From contig JBKPDW010000559.1 of the NCBI GenBank assembly GCA_046728115.1, positions 1 through 10,913 on the forward strand: 10,913 nt of DNA, written 5' to 3'. A model generated the notes under the pieces. The model did not search any database. It had not been told where the DNA came from and saw only the letters and a list, made by a program, of their open reading frames with translations. The translations under genes were made by a program, and so were the position numbers. Positions 1-6,815 of this stretch are shown here, piece after piece. Numbering within the stretch: the stretch's first letter is position 1; each line of letters begins with the position of its first letter. The DNA is from CAVSWN01 sp046728115 (GTDB lineage: Bacteria > Acidobacteriota > Vicinamibacteria > Vicinamibacterales > CAVVIG01).

Positions 1-1186
1 CCGCATTGAGATTCGGCGGCGGAATGTGCGCGAGAATCGCCGCCGCGATCGGACTGATCCGGTTGGCGGGCGACCATGTACCGGTGGCCGGGTTGTAAAC
101 CTGATTGAGGTTGTTATTCGGAAACGGCAAGCGACCAGTGCCGTCCAGATTGCCTGTCATCGGATCGTAGATGGTGGTGGACGCCGAGCTGAAATCGCCC
201 GTTCGGAATGCCTGCGGCGGAATCGTCGCTCGCTGTGTGCGGCCGGCGTGATCGAGCGTGTGCTGGTAGTCGCCGAAGAAGAACAGCCGATCCTTCTGAA
301 TCGGACCTCCCAGCGTGAAGCCGCTCTGCAGATAATCCGTGGGCGGATTGGTGTGCGAGAAGTAGCCGGCCGCCGTCGTCTTCTCGTTGTTGCCGAACGC
401 GAAGACACTGCCTTTCAGGTTGTTCGTCCCTGACTTGAGCGTCACATTCGTGATCGCGCCGCCGGCACGTCCAAATTCCGCATCGTAGACCGTGGTGGTG
501 ACGTTGACCGTCTCGATCGCCTCCGCCGATGGAATGAGCGTCGTCAGCAGCCCCGTCCGGTGGTTGTCGTCAACCCCCTCGATCTGCACGTTGTTGGCGA
601 GTCGCGACTGCCCGTTCACGTTGCTCGACAAGCTGTCCTGGGCGTTGAAGAACTCGGAGTGCGGTCGGAAGGGGCGGCTGGCGCCCGGTACGGTAATCAA
701 CATTCCCTGGAAGTTGCGATTGAACGCGAGCGGCACTTCCTGCAGGTGCACGCTCTCGATAATCCGGCCGGTGTCGGCGCGATCGGTCTGTAGGACCGGA
801 CTCTGACCGATCACCGTCACCGATTCCTCCACCGCGCCGACGTCCATCCTCAGGTCGACGCGCACCGTGGCGTTGACGGGCACTTCGACGCCGTCCCGAA
901 TCACGCGCTTGAATCCTGTCAACTCGGAAACGACGCGATAGGTGCCGTCCTTGAGGTTGGAGAAGACGTAATACCCCGACTCGTTCGTCACCGTCGACGA
1001 CACGATGTTCGTGCGGACCTCGGTGATCGTCACCGTCACGCCCGGCAAGACCGATCCGGACGAGTCCGTGACGTTGCCGAGGAGCGAGCCTTTGACGGCC
1101 TGCGCTTGCGCAGCGCGCGGAAAGAGCGCGACGAGAACGGTGACCGACATGCACCCGACGAGGGCGCATCTCACGACCCGGCCCAT
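1..1186 (-). CDS. TonB-dependent receptor with carboxypeptidase-regulatory-like domain, N-terminal part (runs off left edge)
   Basis: This is the first 395 codons of an outer-membrane TonB-dependent receptor; the rest of the barrel lies beyond base 1. The ATG at 1186 follows a GGAGG (1192-1196) with a 5-base spacer. Residues 1-29 form a signal peptide ending in AQAQA. Residues about 31-112 form a carboxypeptidase-regulatory-like beta sandwich (GNVTDSSGSVLPGVTVTITE, then ESGYYVFSNLKDGTYRV). A plug domain follows to about residue 250, with the typical EAIETVNVTT and AEFGRAGGAITNVTLKSGTN stretches, and then the first barrel strands (FTLGGPIQKDRLFFFGDYQ). This domain order is that of the large Oar-like receptors expanded in Acidobacteriota and Bacteroidota, which import glycans, peptides or chelated metals; the substrate cannot be read here. 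The reading frame is open with no stop to the window edge. The family call is firm; the substrate is unknown. Confidence 0.93.
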   Translation of the reverse strand, partial: MGRVVRCALVGCMSVTVLVALFPRAAQAQAVKGSLLGNVTDSSGSVLPGVTVTITEVRTNIVSSTVTNESGYYVFSNLKDGTYRVVSELTGFKRVIRDGVEVPVNATVRVDLRMDVGAVEESVTVIGQSPVLQTDRADTGRIIESVHLQEVPLAFNRNFQGMLITVPGASRPFRPHSEFFNAQDSLSSNVNGQSRLANNVQIEGVDDNHRTGLLTTLIPSAEAIETVNVTTTVYDAEFGRAGGAITNVTLKSGTNNLKGSVFAFGNNEKTTAAGYFSHTNPPTDYLQSGFTLGGPIQKDRLFFFGDYQHTLDHAGRTQRATIPPQAFRTGDFSSASTTIYDPMTGNLDGTGRLPFPNNNLNQVYNPATGTWSPANRISPIAAAILAHIPPPNLNA

Positions 1187-1227
1187 GGCATCCTCCAGTG
1201 CTCGCGGGGGGCACCCGCTCGCTCACC

Positions 1228-1268
1228 CCGGCGGCGCTCGAGGACTCGCTCCTCGGGTGGGCCGCCGG
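1228..1268 (-). other. GC-rich nested hairpin in the leader of the TonB receptor gene
   Basis: A 7-base perfect inverted repeat (CCGGCGG at 1228-1234, CCGCCGG at 1262-1268) encloses a second stem (1237-1244 with 1250-1257, seven Watson-Crick pairs and one G-T) around a 5-base loop. It lies 42 to 82 bases upstream of the receptor start, so it would be in the 5' untranslated RNA if transcription starts further upstream. The repeats are directly visible; a role in translation control or RNA stability is inference. Confidence 0.45.
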
Positions 1269-1329
1269 CGTTTCTCCTTACAATCCTTGCACTACGAAAA
1301 TCTGCAGTCTGAAATCGGAAACCTGAGTC

Positions 1330-1491
1330 TCACATATCTTTGTGCCGGTCGACAGCGGCAGCTCCAGATGTCGGCGTGACGGCAAGAAACCTCTCGAACC
1401 GCAGGTCGCAATTGCGGAGGTGTCGGCTTGCCCGGCCTGCGCGATTGCTGGCGAGAACCACTTGACCGATACCGAAGAAGGCTCGCATCAT
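1330..1491 (-). CDS. possible 53-residue ORF of unknown function
   Basis: A short reading frame begins with a double ATG (1491 and 1488) placed 7 bases after an AGGAG, and ends at TGA 1330-1332. The product would begin MMRAFFGIGQVVLASNRAGR, with no signal peptide, membrane segment or recognisable domain, and is rich in Arg and Ala. In its favour are the good ribosome-binding site and a Fur-like box 33 bases upstream. Against it are the lack of any recognisable family and the many chance ORFs in GC-rich DNA. It could also be the remnant of a longer gene. The rest of 1187-1623 shows no gene that I can support. Confidence 0.2.
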   Translation of the reverse strand: MMRAFFGIGQVVLASNRAGRASRHLRNCDLRFERFLAVTPTSGAAAVDRHKDM

Positions 1492-1523
1492 CGATGGTCT
1501 CCTGAGCGGCCTTGAAATGCGCG

Positions 1524-1542
1524 TGTAATCGTTATCATTTGA
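1524..1542. promoter_or_regulatory. possible Fur-type operator
   Basis: Read on the minus strand, the 19 bases TCAAATGATAACGATTACA match the classical Fur consensus GATAATGATAATCATTATC at 12 of 19 positions, with an inner AATGATAACGATTA matching 12 of 14. The site lies between the HxlR gene and the short ORF at 1330-1491, about 340 bases upstream of the TonB receptor. TonB receptors are frequent Fur targets, which fits, but the distance is long and the match imperfect. Confidence 0.3.
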
Positions 1543-1623
1543 ACGTGCGCAGGTCAAGACTGGCCTACGGACTGGGTTTCCCGAATGTGTTTGACCTGAC
1601 GGTCCGATGGGACGCGCTTGCGA

Positions 1624-2001
1624 TCAGGCGAGGCGGCGTCTGCGCGTCGAGTGGCGCGGGCGTGACGGCGCTTCAGGCACGATCCATTTGTCGGCCCACT
1701 GCGAAATGGCCCCGATGGCGTGGGCCAGGGAGCGTCCCTTCTGCGTCAACGCATACTCGACGCGTACGGGTGTTTCGGGAATCACGCGTCGCTCGACAAT
1801 GCCTTCCGCTTCCAGCTCCTGAAGCCGTTCGCTCAGCATTCGATCGGTGATGTCAGGTATGGCCCGCCGCAGCACGGCAAAGCGGCAGCGCGATTCGAGC
1901 AGCACGAAAATGATTGCCCCCGTCCACCGGCGACCGATGAGCTCGCTCGCGCGATGGAAGCGAGCGCAGAGCTGAGGGCCTTGTGCGGCGCTGATCTTCA
2001 T
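1624..2001 (-). CDS. HxlR-family winged-helix transcriptional regulator
   Basis: The 125-residue product is a small MarR-like winged-helix DNA-binding protein of the HxlR type, of normal length for the family. The hallmark N-terminal segment ASELIGRRWTGAIIF is at residues 18-32, the recognition helix region (ITDRMLSERLQELEAEGIVE) at 51-70, and the wing with RVEYALTQKG at 80-89. Cys12 sits where many HxlR proteins (YodB, HypR, QorR) carry the redox or quinone-sensing cysteine, so thiol sensing is possible. The C-terminal tail is Arg-rich. The start is uncertain: ATG 2001 is directly preceded by CCGGAG with no spacer, and an in-frame TTG lies at 2010. An AT-rich promoter with a perfect inverted repeat lies 50 to 80 bases upstream, suggesting autoregulation. 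The likely former target, an alpha/beta hydrolase, is a pseudogene next door. Confidence 0.9.
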   Translation of the reverse strand: MKISAAQGPQLCARFHRASELIGRRWTGAIIFVLLESRCRFAVLRRAIPDITDRMLSERLQELEAEGIVERRVIPETPVRVEYALTQKGRSLAHAIGAISQWADKWIVPEAPSRPRHSTRRRRLA

Positions 2002-2052
2002 CTCCGGCAATAGCTTACGGTGCTACTGCGACATAGGCAAGTAGCCTCTCTA

Positions 2053-2081
2053 TATATATCAACTATATATTGTATAGTCTA
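2053..2081 (-). promoter_or_regulatory. promoter with overlapping inverted-repeat operator for the HxlR gene
   Basis: This is the most AT-rich stretch of the window. On the minus strand a -35-like TAGACT (2076-2081) and a -10-like TATATA (2053-2058) are 17 bases apart. A perfect inverted repeat, ACTATA (2062-2067) and TATAGT (2073-2078) with a 5-base centre, fills the spacer and part of the -35 box. HxlR-family dimers bind such short dyads, so autorepression is plausible. The bases are seen directly; promoter and operator roles are inferred. Confidence 0.5.
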
Positions 2082-2380
2082 GCGGCCGAATCGACGAAAA
2101 TAACCCTGCGGGCTGCTCAAACCAAGCAAGGCTTCGGCGCGGATCACACCAGCGCGGCGACCCGCTGCGGGTGAGCGATTGGCCGCCTGACGAGCGACGA
2201 AGCTGCCGAACGAATGGCCGACCAGCGTCGCGCGCTCGATGCCGAGCGCATCGAGAAACGCGACGTGTCGGCCGCCAGTTCGGGAATCGCGTAGCCGGAT
2301 TCACCGTGCTCCGAGTCGCCGACTCCGCAGCTCGTCGAGTTCGCAAACCGCGTCAGGGGACTCGCGATCGTGTCGCGCAC
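2079..2380 (-). pseudogene. decayed and truncated alpha/beta hydrolase
   Basis: Read across frames, the minus strand spells a typical alpha/beta-hydrolase core: HGESGYAIPELAADTSRF, then (after a one-base loss near 2254-2257) LDALGIERATLVGHSFGSFV containing the nucleophile elbow GHSFGS (2202-2219), then (after a one-base gain near 2180) AHPQRVAALV, then (after another one-base loss near 2146) LIRAEALLGLSSPQGYF and a stop at 2079. Three frame changes within about 110 bases, a missing C-terminal half (no Asp or His of the triad) and no clear start make an active enzyme impossible. Its position beside the HxlR regulator suggests it was once the regulated gene. The upstream boundary is approximate. 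Confidence 0.7.
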
Positions 2381-2426
2381 GCTGTCACCGACACGGCCTA
2401 TCTTCGCGGTCCGTGCGGGGCCGTGC

Positions 2427-2450
2427 GGTCCATTGGGATTTCAATGGGCC
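2427..2450 (-). terminator. hairpin at the end of the NHL gene, possible terminator
   Basis: GGTCCATTG (2427-2435) and CAATGGGCC (2442-2450) pair around a 6-base loop with one imperfect pair. The stem includes the stop codon of the NHL gene (2441-2443). There is no run of U after it on the minus strand, so it is not a standard intrinsic terminator. Confidence 0.3.
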
Positions 2451-3640
2451 GTGTAGCGGAGCTCCTGTCCCACCAGTTTGGCAGGATCGGCATTCGGCTT
2501 GGGACGGAACTTCTGTACGCGCCCGTTGAAGACCTCGGCCAAATACAGGTTCCCGTCCTGATCGGTCGTGATCGAGTGCGGGCCGTTGAACTGACCGGGT
2601 AAGCCGCCGGGACCACCCCACCCATACAGATACTTGCCGTTCAGGTCGTACTTGAAGATCCGGTTCGTCCCGCCATCGGCAACCCAGATGAACTGATCCG
2701 TCGACAACAAGTGCGCGTACGGGGACGACCGGAGTCCGTTTGACCACATATCGAGGAACTTGCCGTTCTCGTCGAACACCTGGAAGCGCCGGTGGCCGCG
2801 ATCGACGACGAACAGCCGACGGTCGCGGCTGATCTGGATGCTGTGCACGGTGTTGAACTCGTTGGGCCCAGGATTGTTCCGATCCTTCGGTGCGGCGCCC
2901 CAGTCCACCAGGAACTTCCCGTCCTTGTCGAACTTCGCGACGCGGACACCGCCGTAGCCGTCGCTGATGAAGAACGTCCCATCCGGCAGCCACGCGATGT
3001 CGGTCGGACGATCGAACAGCCGTCCGCCGTCGCGACCGCGCTGTCCCTTCGTGCCGAGCGTCATCACCAGCTTGCCGTCGTACGTGAACTTGTGAATGAC
3101 GTGCAGCTGGTCGTCGATGACCCACACGTGCTTCTCGGGATCGTAGGGGCTCATTTTGATCTTGTGCGGCCCGCGTCCGCACCGCATCTCGAACAGCTTG
3201 TCGTGCTGCGGCCACCACTGGATCATCTTGCCGGCGCGATCGACGACGAAGATCACATGGTGATAGCGCCGCTCCCAGCCGCGCTTCTCGGCCGGTTCGC
3301 ACGTCGCGCCGAATCCATCGTCATTGCCGGTGGCGATGCGCGGCGGCTGCAGCATGCTGTAAGGCGTCCAGGGCTTCGCGTTGGGCGGCAGCGGCAGCTC
3401 GCCGCGTTGTGCGATCCAGATGCGGTCCGGCGTCTCGGCGAAGACCGCACCTACCGAGCCCCAGGTCCAGCCGTCGTGCTTGATGCCGTCCGGGCCGTCG
3501 GTCAGTGGCTGCGGCCAGTTTTCCACGAGATCGTACGGCCCGAATTCTTCCTGTCCGCCCTTGTCCTGGACCGGTGGAGGCGCTGCGATTACCAGCCCGG
3601 TCGCCAATACGATGGTGAGCGACGCGAGGCGAAATTTCAT
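2441..3640 (-). CDS. secreted NHL-repeat beta-propeller protein (peptidyl-alpha-hydroxyglycine lyase-like)
   Basis: The 399-residue product has a Sec signal peptide (MKFRLASLTIVLATGLVIAA) with no lipobox and should act outside the cytoplasm. The ATG at 3640 is chosen because AGGAG (3647-3651) lies 7 bases upstream; a longer frame to 3718 lacks both features. At least four NHL-type blades can be read: DRPTDIAWLPDGTFFISDGY with VRVAKFDKDGKF (about 209-245), VHSIQISRDRRLFVVDRGHR with FQVFDENGKF (about 260-295), QFIWVADGGTNRIFKYDLNG (about 312-333), and PHSITTDQDGNLYLAEVFNG with RVQKF (about 350-376). This blade pattern resembles the lyase half of peptide-amidating enzymes, a label often given to such bacterial proteins, but the catalytic metal site cannot be verified, so a binding role is equally possible. 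Cys114 and Cys154 could form a disulfide. It is divergent from the S9 peptidase gene. Confidence 0.88.
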   Translation of the reverse strand: MKFRLASLTIVLATGLVIAAPPPVQDKGGQEEFGPYDLVENWPQPLTDGPDGIKHDGWTWGSVGAVFAETPDRIWIAQRGELPLPPNAKPWTPYSMLQPPRIATGNDDGFGATCEPAEKRGWERRYHHVIFVVDRAGKMIQWWPQHDKLFEMRCGRGPHKIKMSPYDPEKHVWVIDDQLHVIHKFTYDGKLVMTLGTKGQRGRDGGRLFDRPTDIAWLPDGTFFISDGYGGVRVAKFDKDGKFLVDWGAAPKDRNNPGPNEFNTVHSIQISRDRRLFVVDRGHRRFQVFDENGKFLDMWSNGLRSSPYAHLLSTDQFIWVADGGTNRIFKYDLNGKYLYGWGGPGGLPGQFNGPHSITTDQDGNLYLAEVFNGRVQKFRPKPNADPAKLVGQELRYTAH

Positions 3641-3917
3641 AGGGCGCTCCTTTCCCAATCGTCGCCATCCCGATGAGCCGCGTACTGCCCCCGATTCTGC
3701 GCGGCCCAAGGACGCCAAGTCCAGAAGTTTTTATGAAATCTTTACAGCCTGTTGGCTAACGGTTGGTCCCGGGAAGGCCAGGACAGCACGTTGATATGCG
3801 ACGGAGTTGCGCGCATTCTATGCGCACGCGTGGTGAGCGATAGGCGCAACATCCGGGATGGCTTGCACGGCTGCCAGGGCGCGCACAGCTGAGGCCGTCG
3901 AACTCGAGGAGTGGCCG
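3641..3917. other. divergent intergenic region with a short palindrome
   Basis: These 277 bases separate the divergent starts of the NHL and S9 peptidase genes and should hold both promoters. An AT-rich patch at 3727-3744 is the best place for promoter elements, but I could not pair convincing -35 and -10 boxes. A perfect inverted repeat, GCGCAT (3811-3816) and ATGCGC (3820-3825) with a 3-base centre, lies about 95 bases before the peptidase start. Confidence 0.4.
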
Positions 3918-6224
3918 ATGACTCGTAACAGATCCTTCGTCGCGGTGGCCGTCGTGCTGTTGGGCGGCTCGATGCTGGTCGCCCAACCCGTAAAGCGGCC
4001 GATGACTTTTATGGATCAGCGCGAGATGCGCACCGCCACGGCGCCCGTCGTCAGCCCGGACGGGAAGTCGGCGGTCTACTCGATCTCGACGCCGGATTGG
4101 AAGGCGGATCGGAGCTACTCGGATCTCCACATGGTGTCGATGACAAACGGCTTGGCGTCGACACGCCAGCTGACGTTCACCAAGGACAAGAACGAAGGGC
4201 CCGCCGTGTGGGCGCGCGACGGCGGTCTGGTGTTCGCGTCCGATCGCGACGCTCCGCCTGCGGGCACCAACGCGACGGGCGGCGGCGGTCGCGGTGCTGG
4301 CGGAGGACGGGGCGGAGCTGGAGGCCAGACCGGCGGTCCGCCGAATCAGCTGTACTACATGCGGCCCGACGGCGGGGAAGCGCGCAAGATTACGGACGGC
4401 CCGGCTGTCGGTCAGTTTCAATTCACGCGCGACTTCTCGTGGCTGATCTACAGCGCGGGGCGAGCCGAGGCGCAGCAGTTGTATGCGCTGGCGGGCGATG
4501 CGATTACCAACGGGAATCCCATAGAGCTGACCCACCATCCCGCGCCCGTGCGGAACTGGCAGATTTCAAGAGACAGCAAAACGGTTTTCTTCCTCTCGCC
4601 CGATCACGTGGACAATGACGAGCAGTCGCGGAGGGACCAGAAGTTCGGCGTGGACATCCGCAATCCGATCGAGCCGCGTCTGGAGCTCTGGTCGTTGGAT
4701 CTCGCATCGCGTTCGACCAGGCAGCTGACCAGAGATCCGAACTACAGCATCGTTCGCTTTTCGGTCTCCACAGACGGCAGGTGGGTCGGGTTCAACGCCA
4801 CGCCCGACGATCGATATCAGCGTGGAATCACGGAGGAAGGCGACAATACGAATCTGTATCTGCTCGAGGTGGCCACAGGAAAGATCGAGCGGCTCACAAC
4901 CAACCAGGACATTCCCGAAAGCGCGGTGAGCTTCTCGCCGGACAGCTCGCAAGTGGCGTTCAGCGCACCCGACGACTACACGTTCATGCACCTCAACAAG
5001 ATCTACCTGCGCCCGGTGGCTGGCGGGTCGTGGAAGAAACTGGGAGCGGGCTTCGATTTCGACATGAACGTCGGATGGTGGAGCGCTGACGGCAGGACGA
5101 TCTACTTCACGACCGGCATGCACGCAACGACGCAACTGTTCGCGCTGGATGTCGCGTCGAACAAAGTCACGCAGATCACGCACGAGAAGGCGGCCCTGAG
5201 CGTTTCGCAGGACAACGTGACCGGCACGATCCTGATCAATTATGCGGATCCAGCGACCCCCGGCAGCGTGTACACCGTTACGACGCTCGATCAAGTCGCG
5301 AACAAGTCGGCGTGGACGCGTTTGACGAAGCCGAATCCGCAGGTCGACAACATGCTGCTCGGCGAGGCGGACGAGATCTCATGGAAGAGCACCGACGGCA
5401 CGACGGCGAGCGGCATCCTGGTCAAGCCAGTCGGCTATGAACGGGGGAAACGATACCCGCTGATCGTCGCGATCCACGGCGGCCCCGCGGCGGCTGACGT
5501 GCTTGGCTTCAACGGCGGCTATGGCTCGCAGATCTACGCGGGCGCGGGCTATGCCGTCCTGTTGCCGAACTACCGCAACTCCACGAACTACGGCCAGAAG
5601 TTCAAGATCGAGAGCCAGGGCGATTACTTCACCAAGGGCTATCAGGACATCATGACCGGCGTCGACTATCTCATCGCCCAGGGGATCGTCGACGCGAACC
5701 AGATGGGAGCGCTTGGCTGGAGCGCCGGAGGCCACTGGTCGAACTGGATCCTCACGCACACCGATCGTTTCAAAGCGATCAGCAGCGGCGCGGGCGTCGC
5801 GAACTGGATTTCCATGTACGCGCAGAGCGACACGCAGCGTGTGCGCCAATGGTATATGGGCGACAAGCTGCCGTACGACGACTTCGATCATTGGTTCGCA
5901 CAGTCGCCGATCAAATACATCCGCAACGCCAGGACGCCGACGATGTTCCACGTCGTGTACGGCGATCCGCGAGTGCCGCGGCCGCAGAGCGAAGAGATGC
6001 ACATGGCGCTCAAGAGGCTCGGTGTGCCCACGGAGCTCTTCGTGTACCCGGGCAATACGCACGGCATTCCCGATCCGCGCGACCAGTACACCAAATCGAT
6101 GGCGGAGTTCGCCTGGATGGAGCACTACGTGCGTGGCAAGGACACGAAGTTCGAATGGAAGGAGCTGCTGAAGACGCTCGACGGCCGGGCGGAGAAGCCG
6201 ATCACGACGAGCGAGCAGCCGTAG
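3918..6224 (+). CDS. secreted S9-family peptidase (prolyl oligopeptidase / dipeptidyl aminopeptidase-like)
   Basis: The 768-residue product hydrolyses peptides, by family, through a serine hydrolase mechanism. ATG 3918 is preceded by GAGGAG with a 6-base spacer and opens a signal peptide (MTRNRSFVAVAVVLLGG, then SMLVAQ), so the enzyme is exported; an upstream in-frame start at 3858 would bury the signal and is rejected. Residues about 30-480 form a WD40-like propeller with repeated segments such as ISRDSKTVFFLSPD and FSPDSSQVAFSAPDD. The C-terminal catalytic domain shows the oxyanion region HGGP (520-523), the nucleophile elbow GWSAGG with Ser602, Asp683 in GDPRVP, and His715 in NTHGIPDP: a complete triad in the family order. 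A Gly-rich insert (about residues 115-141) interrupts the propeller. The gene ends 9 bases from the convergent gene at 6234, with no terminator seen. Exact specificity (dipeptidyl, acylaminoacyl or oligopeptidase) is open. Confidence 0.96.
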   Translation: MTRNRSFVAVAVVLLGGSMLVAQPVKRPMTFMDQREMRTATAPVVSPDGKSAVYSISTPDWKADRSYSDLHMVSMTNGLASTRQLTFTKDKNEGPAVWARDGGLVFASDRDAPPAGTNATGGGGRGAGGGRGGAGGQTGGPPNQLYYMRPDGGEARKITDGPAVGQFQFTRDFSWLIYSAGRAEAQQLYALAGDAITNGNPIELTHHPAPVRNWQISRDSKTVFFLSPDHVDNDEQSRRDQKFGVDIRNPIEPRLELWSLDLASRSTRQLTRDPNYSIVRFSVSTDGRWVGFNATPDDRYQRGITEEGDNTNLYLLEVATGKIERLTTNQDIPESAVSFSPDSSQVAFSAPDDYTFMHLNKIYLRPVAGGSWKKLGAGFDFDMNVGWWSADGRTIYFTTGMHATTQLFALDVASNKVTQITHEKAALSVSQDNVTGTILINYADPATPGSVYTVTTLDQVANKSAWTRLTKPNPQVDNMLLGEADEISWKSTDGTTASGILVKPVGYERGKRYPLIVAIHGGPAAADVLGFNGGYGSQIYAGAGYAVLLPNYRNSTNYGQKFKIESQGDYFTKGYQDIMTGVDYLIAQGIVDANQMGALGWSAGGHWSNWILTHTDRFKAISSGAGVANWISMYAQSDTQRVRQWYMGDKLPYDDFDHWFAQSPIKYIRNARTPTMFHVVYGDPRVPRPQSEEMHMALKRLGVPTELFVYPGNTHGIPDPRDQYTKSMAEFAWMEHYVRGKDTKFEWKELLKTLDGRAEKPITTSEQP

Positions 6225-6233
6225 ACGACTGGG

Positions 6234-6815
6234 TCATCGGCGACTGAACGACAGGCCAATCTGCGAGCCGGCGTGGTTGAAGCGCACGTCGTACACGCTC
6301 TCGAGATTGATGTACCAATACACTCCGAACGATCGGACGTAGCCGACACGGTAATGCACGGATGCGAGGCTCAGCATCACCGTCCACTCATCCTCTTCAT
6401 ACGAGCGTCCCGCCGTCCGGTTGTACGCGGGGTACCGCGTGAGGCCCAGTGCGACAGCAGGCGTTCCGAAATTCCAGCGGCCCCATTCTGCAATCGTCAG
6501 GTACAGGCCGATGCTGCCATGGACGAGTCCGTCGTCGTATCCAGCACCAGCGCCGATGTGACGTTTGACTGCGAACCTCGAGTGCGGCGGAACGTCGAGC
6601 CGAGTCGTGTTCGCGCGCTGTTCGCGTGCGTCGAGCAGATCGAAGCTGATCGGAACATCGTCTGGAACAGTCGCCTGAGGCAAGACGAGTTCCCGACTCG
6701 GAAGTACGTCTTCGGCGTGAGCCGCTGCGGCGACGGCAACGAAGATGGCGCAGAGCGTGCCGGCCAGGCGGCTAGAAGACCTCCTGAATCGCAAGATAGA
6801 CACCATGGGAACCAT
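6234..6815 (-). CDS. small secreted beta-rich protein, probably envelope, function unknown
   Basis: I do not recognise this 193-residue protein. Residues 1-34 look like a signal peptide: a basic stretch (RFRRSSSR), a hydrophobic core (LAGTLCAIFVAVAAAA) and an AHA cleavage motif. From about residue 79 it alternates polar and aromatic/hydrophobic residues in strand-sized blocks (SIGLYLTIAEWGRWNFG, WTVMLSLASVHYRVGYVRSF, YWYINLESVYDVRF, SQIGLSFSRR), as in a small barrel or beta sandwich. Its start overlaps the 3' end of the Omp85-like gene by 44 bases in another frame (35 if the in-frame ATG at 6806 is used), which suggests translational coupling. The Shine-Dalgarno before 6815 (GGGGAAAG) is only fair. 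It converges with the S9 peptidase gene. Periplasmic partner of the barrel is a guess. Confidence 0.75.
   Translation of the reverse strand: MVPMVSILRFRRSSSRLAGTLCAIFVAVAAAAHAEDVLPSRELVLPQATVPDDVPISFDLLDAREQRANTTRLDVPPHSRFAVKRHIGAGAGYDDGLVHGSIGLYLTIAEWGRWNFGTPAVALGLTRYPAYNRTAGRSYEEDEWTVMLSLASVHYRVGYVRSFGVYWYINLESVYDVRFNHAGSQIGLSFSRR

Noticed and set aside
570..1226. Minus-strand 218-codon frame across the TonB receptor start
   Set aside because: It is out of frame with the receptor, whose frame has a signal peptide, regulatory-like domain and plug motifs; this one is an Arg-rich shadow.
2792..3676. Plus-strand frame of 294 codons opposite the NHL gene
   Set aside because: It is an antisense shadow of a clear NHL propeller gene; it has no domain or ribosome-binding site and arises from GC-rich codon use.
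3641..3718. Upstream extension of the NHL gene to 3718
   Set aside because: It would place 26 residues before the signal peptide; the start at 3640 has a good AGGAG at the right distance.
3756..4538. Minus-strand frame of 260 codons over the start of the S9 peptidase
   Set aside because: It is antisense to recognised peptidase sequence, shows Arg-rich low-complexity composition and crosses the divergent promoter region.
4566..6125. Two antisense frames of about 245 codons each inside the S9 peptidase gene
   Set aside because: The plus-strand frame encodes an intact catalytic triad; the antisense products match nothing and reflect third-position GC bias.
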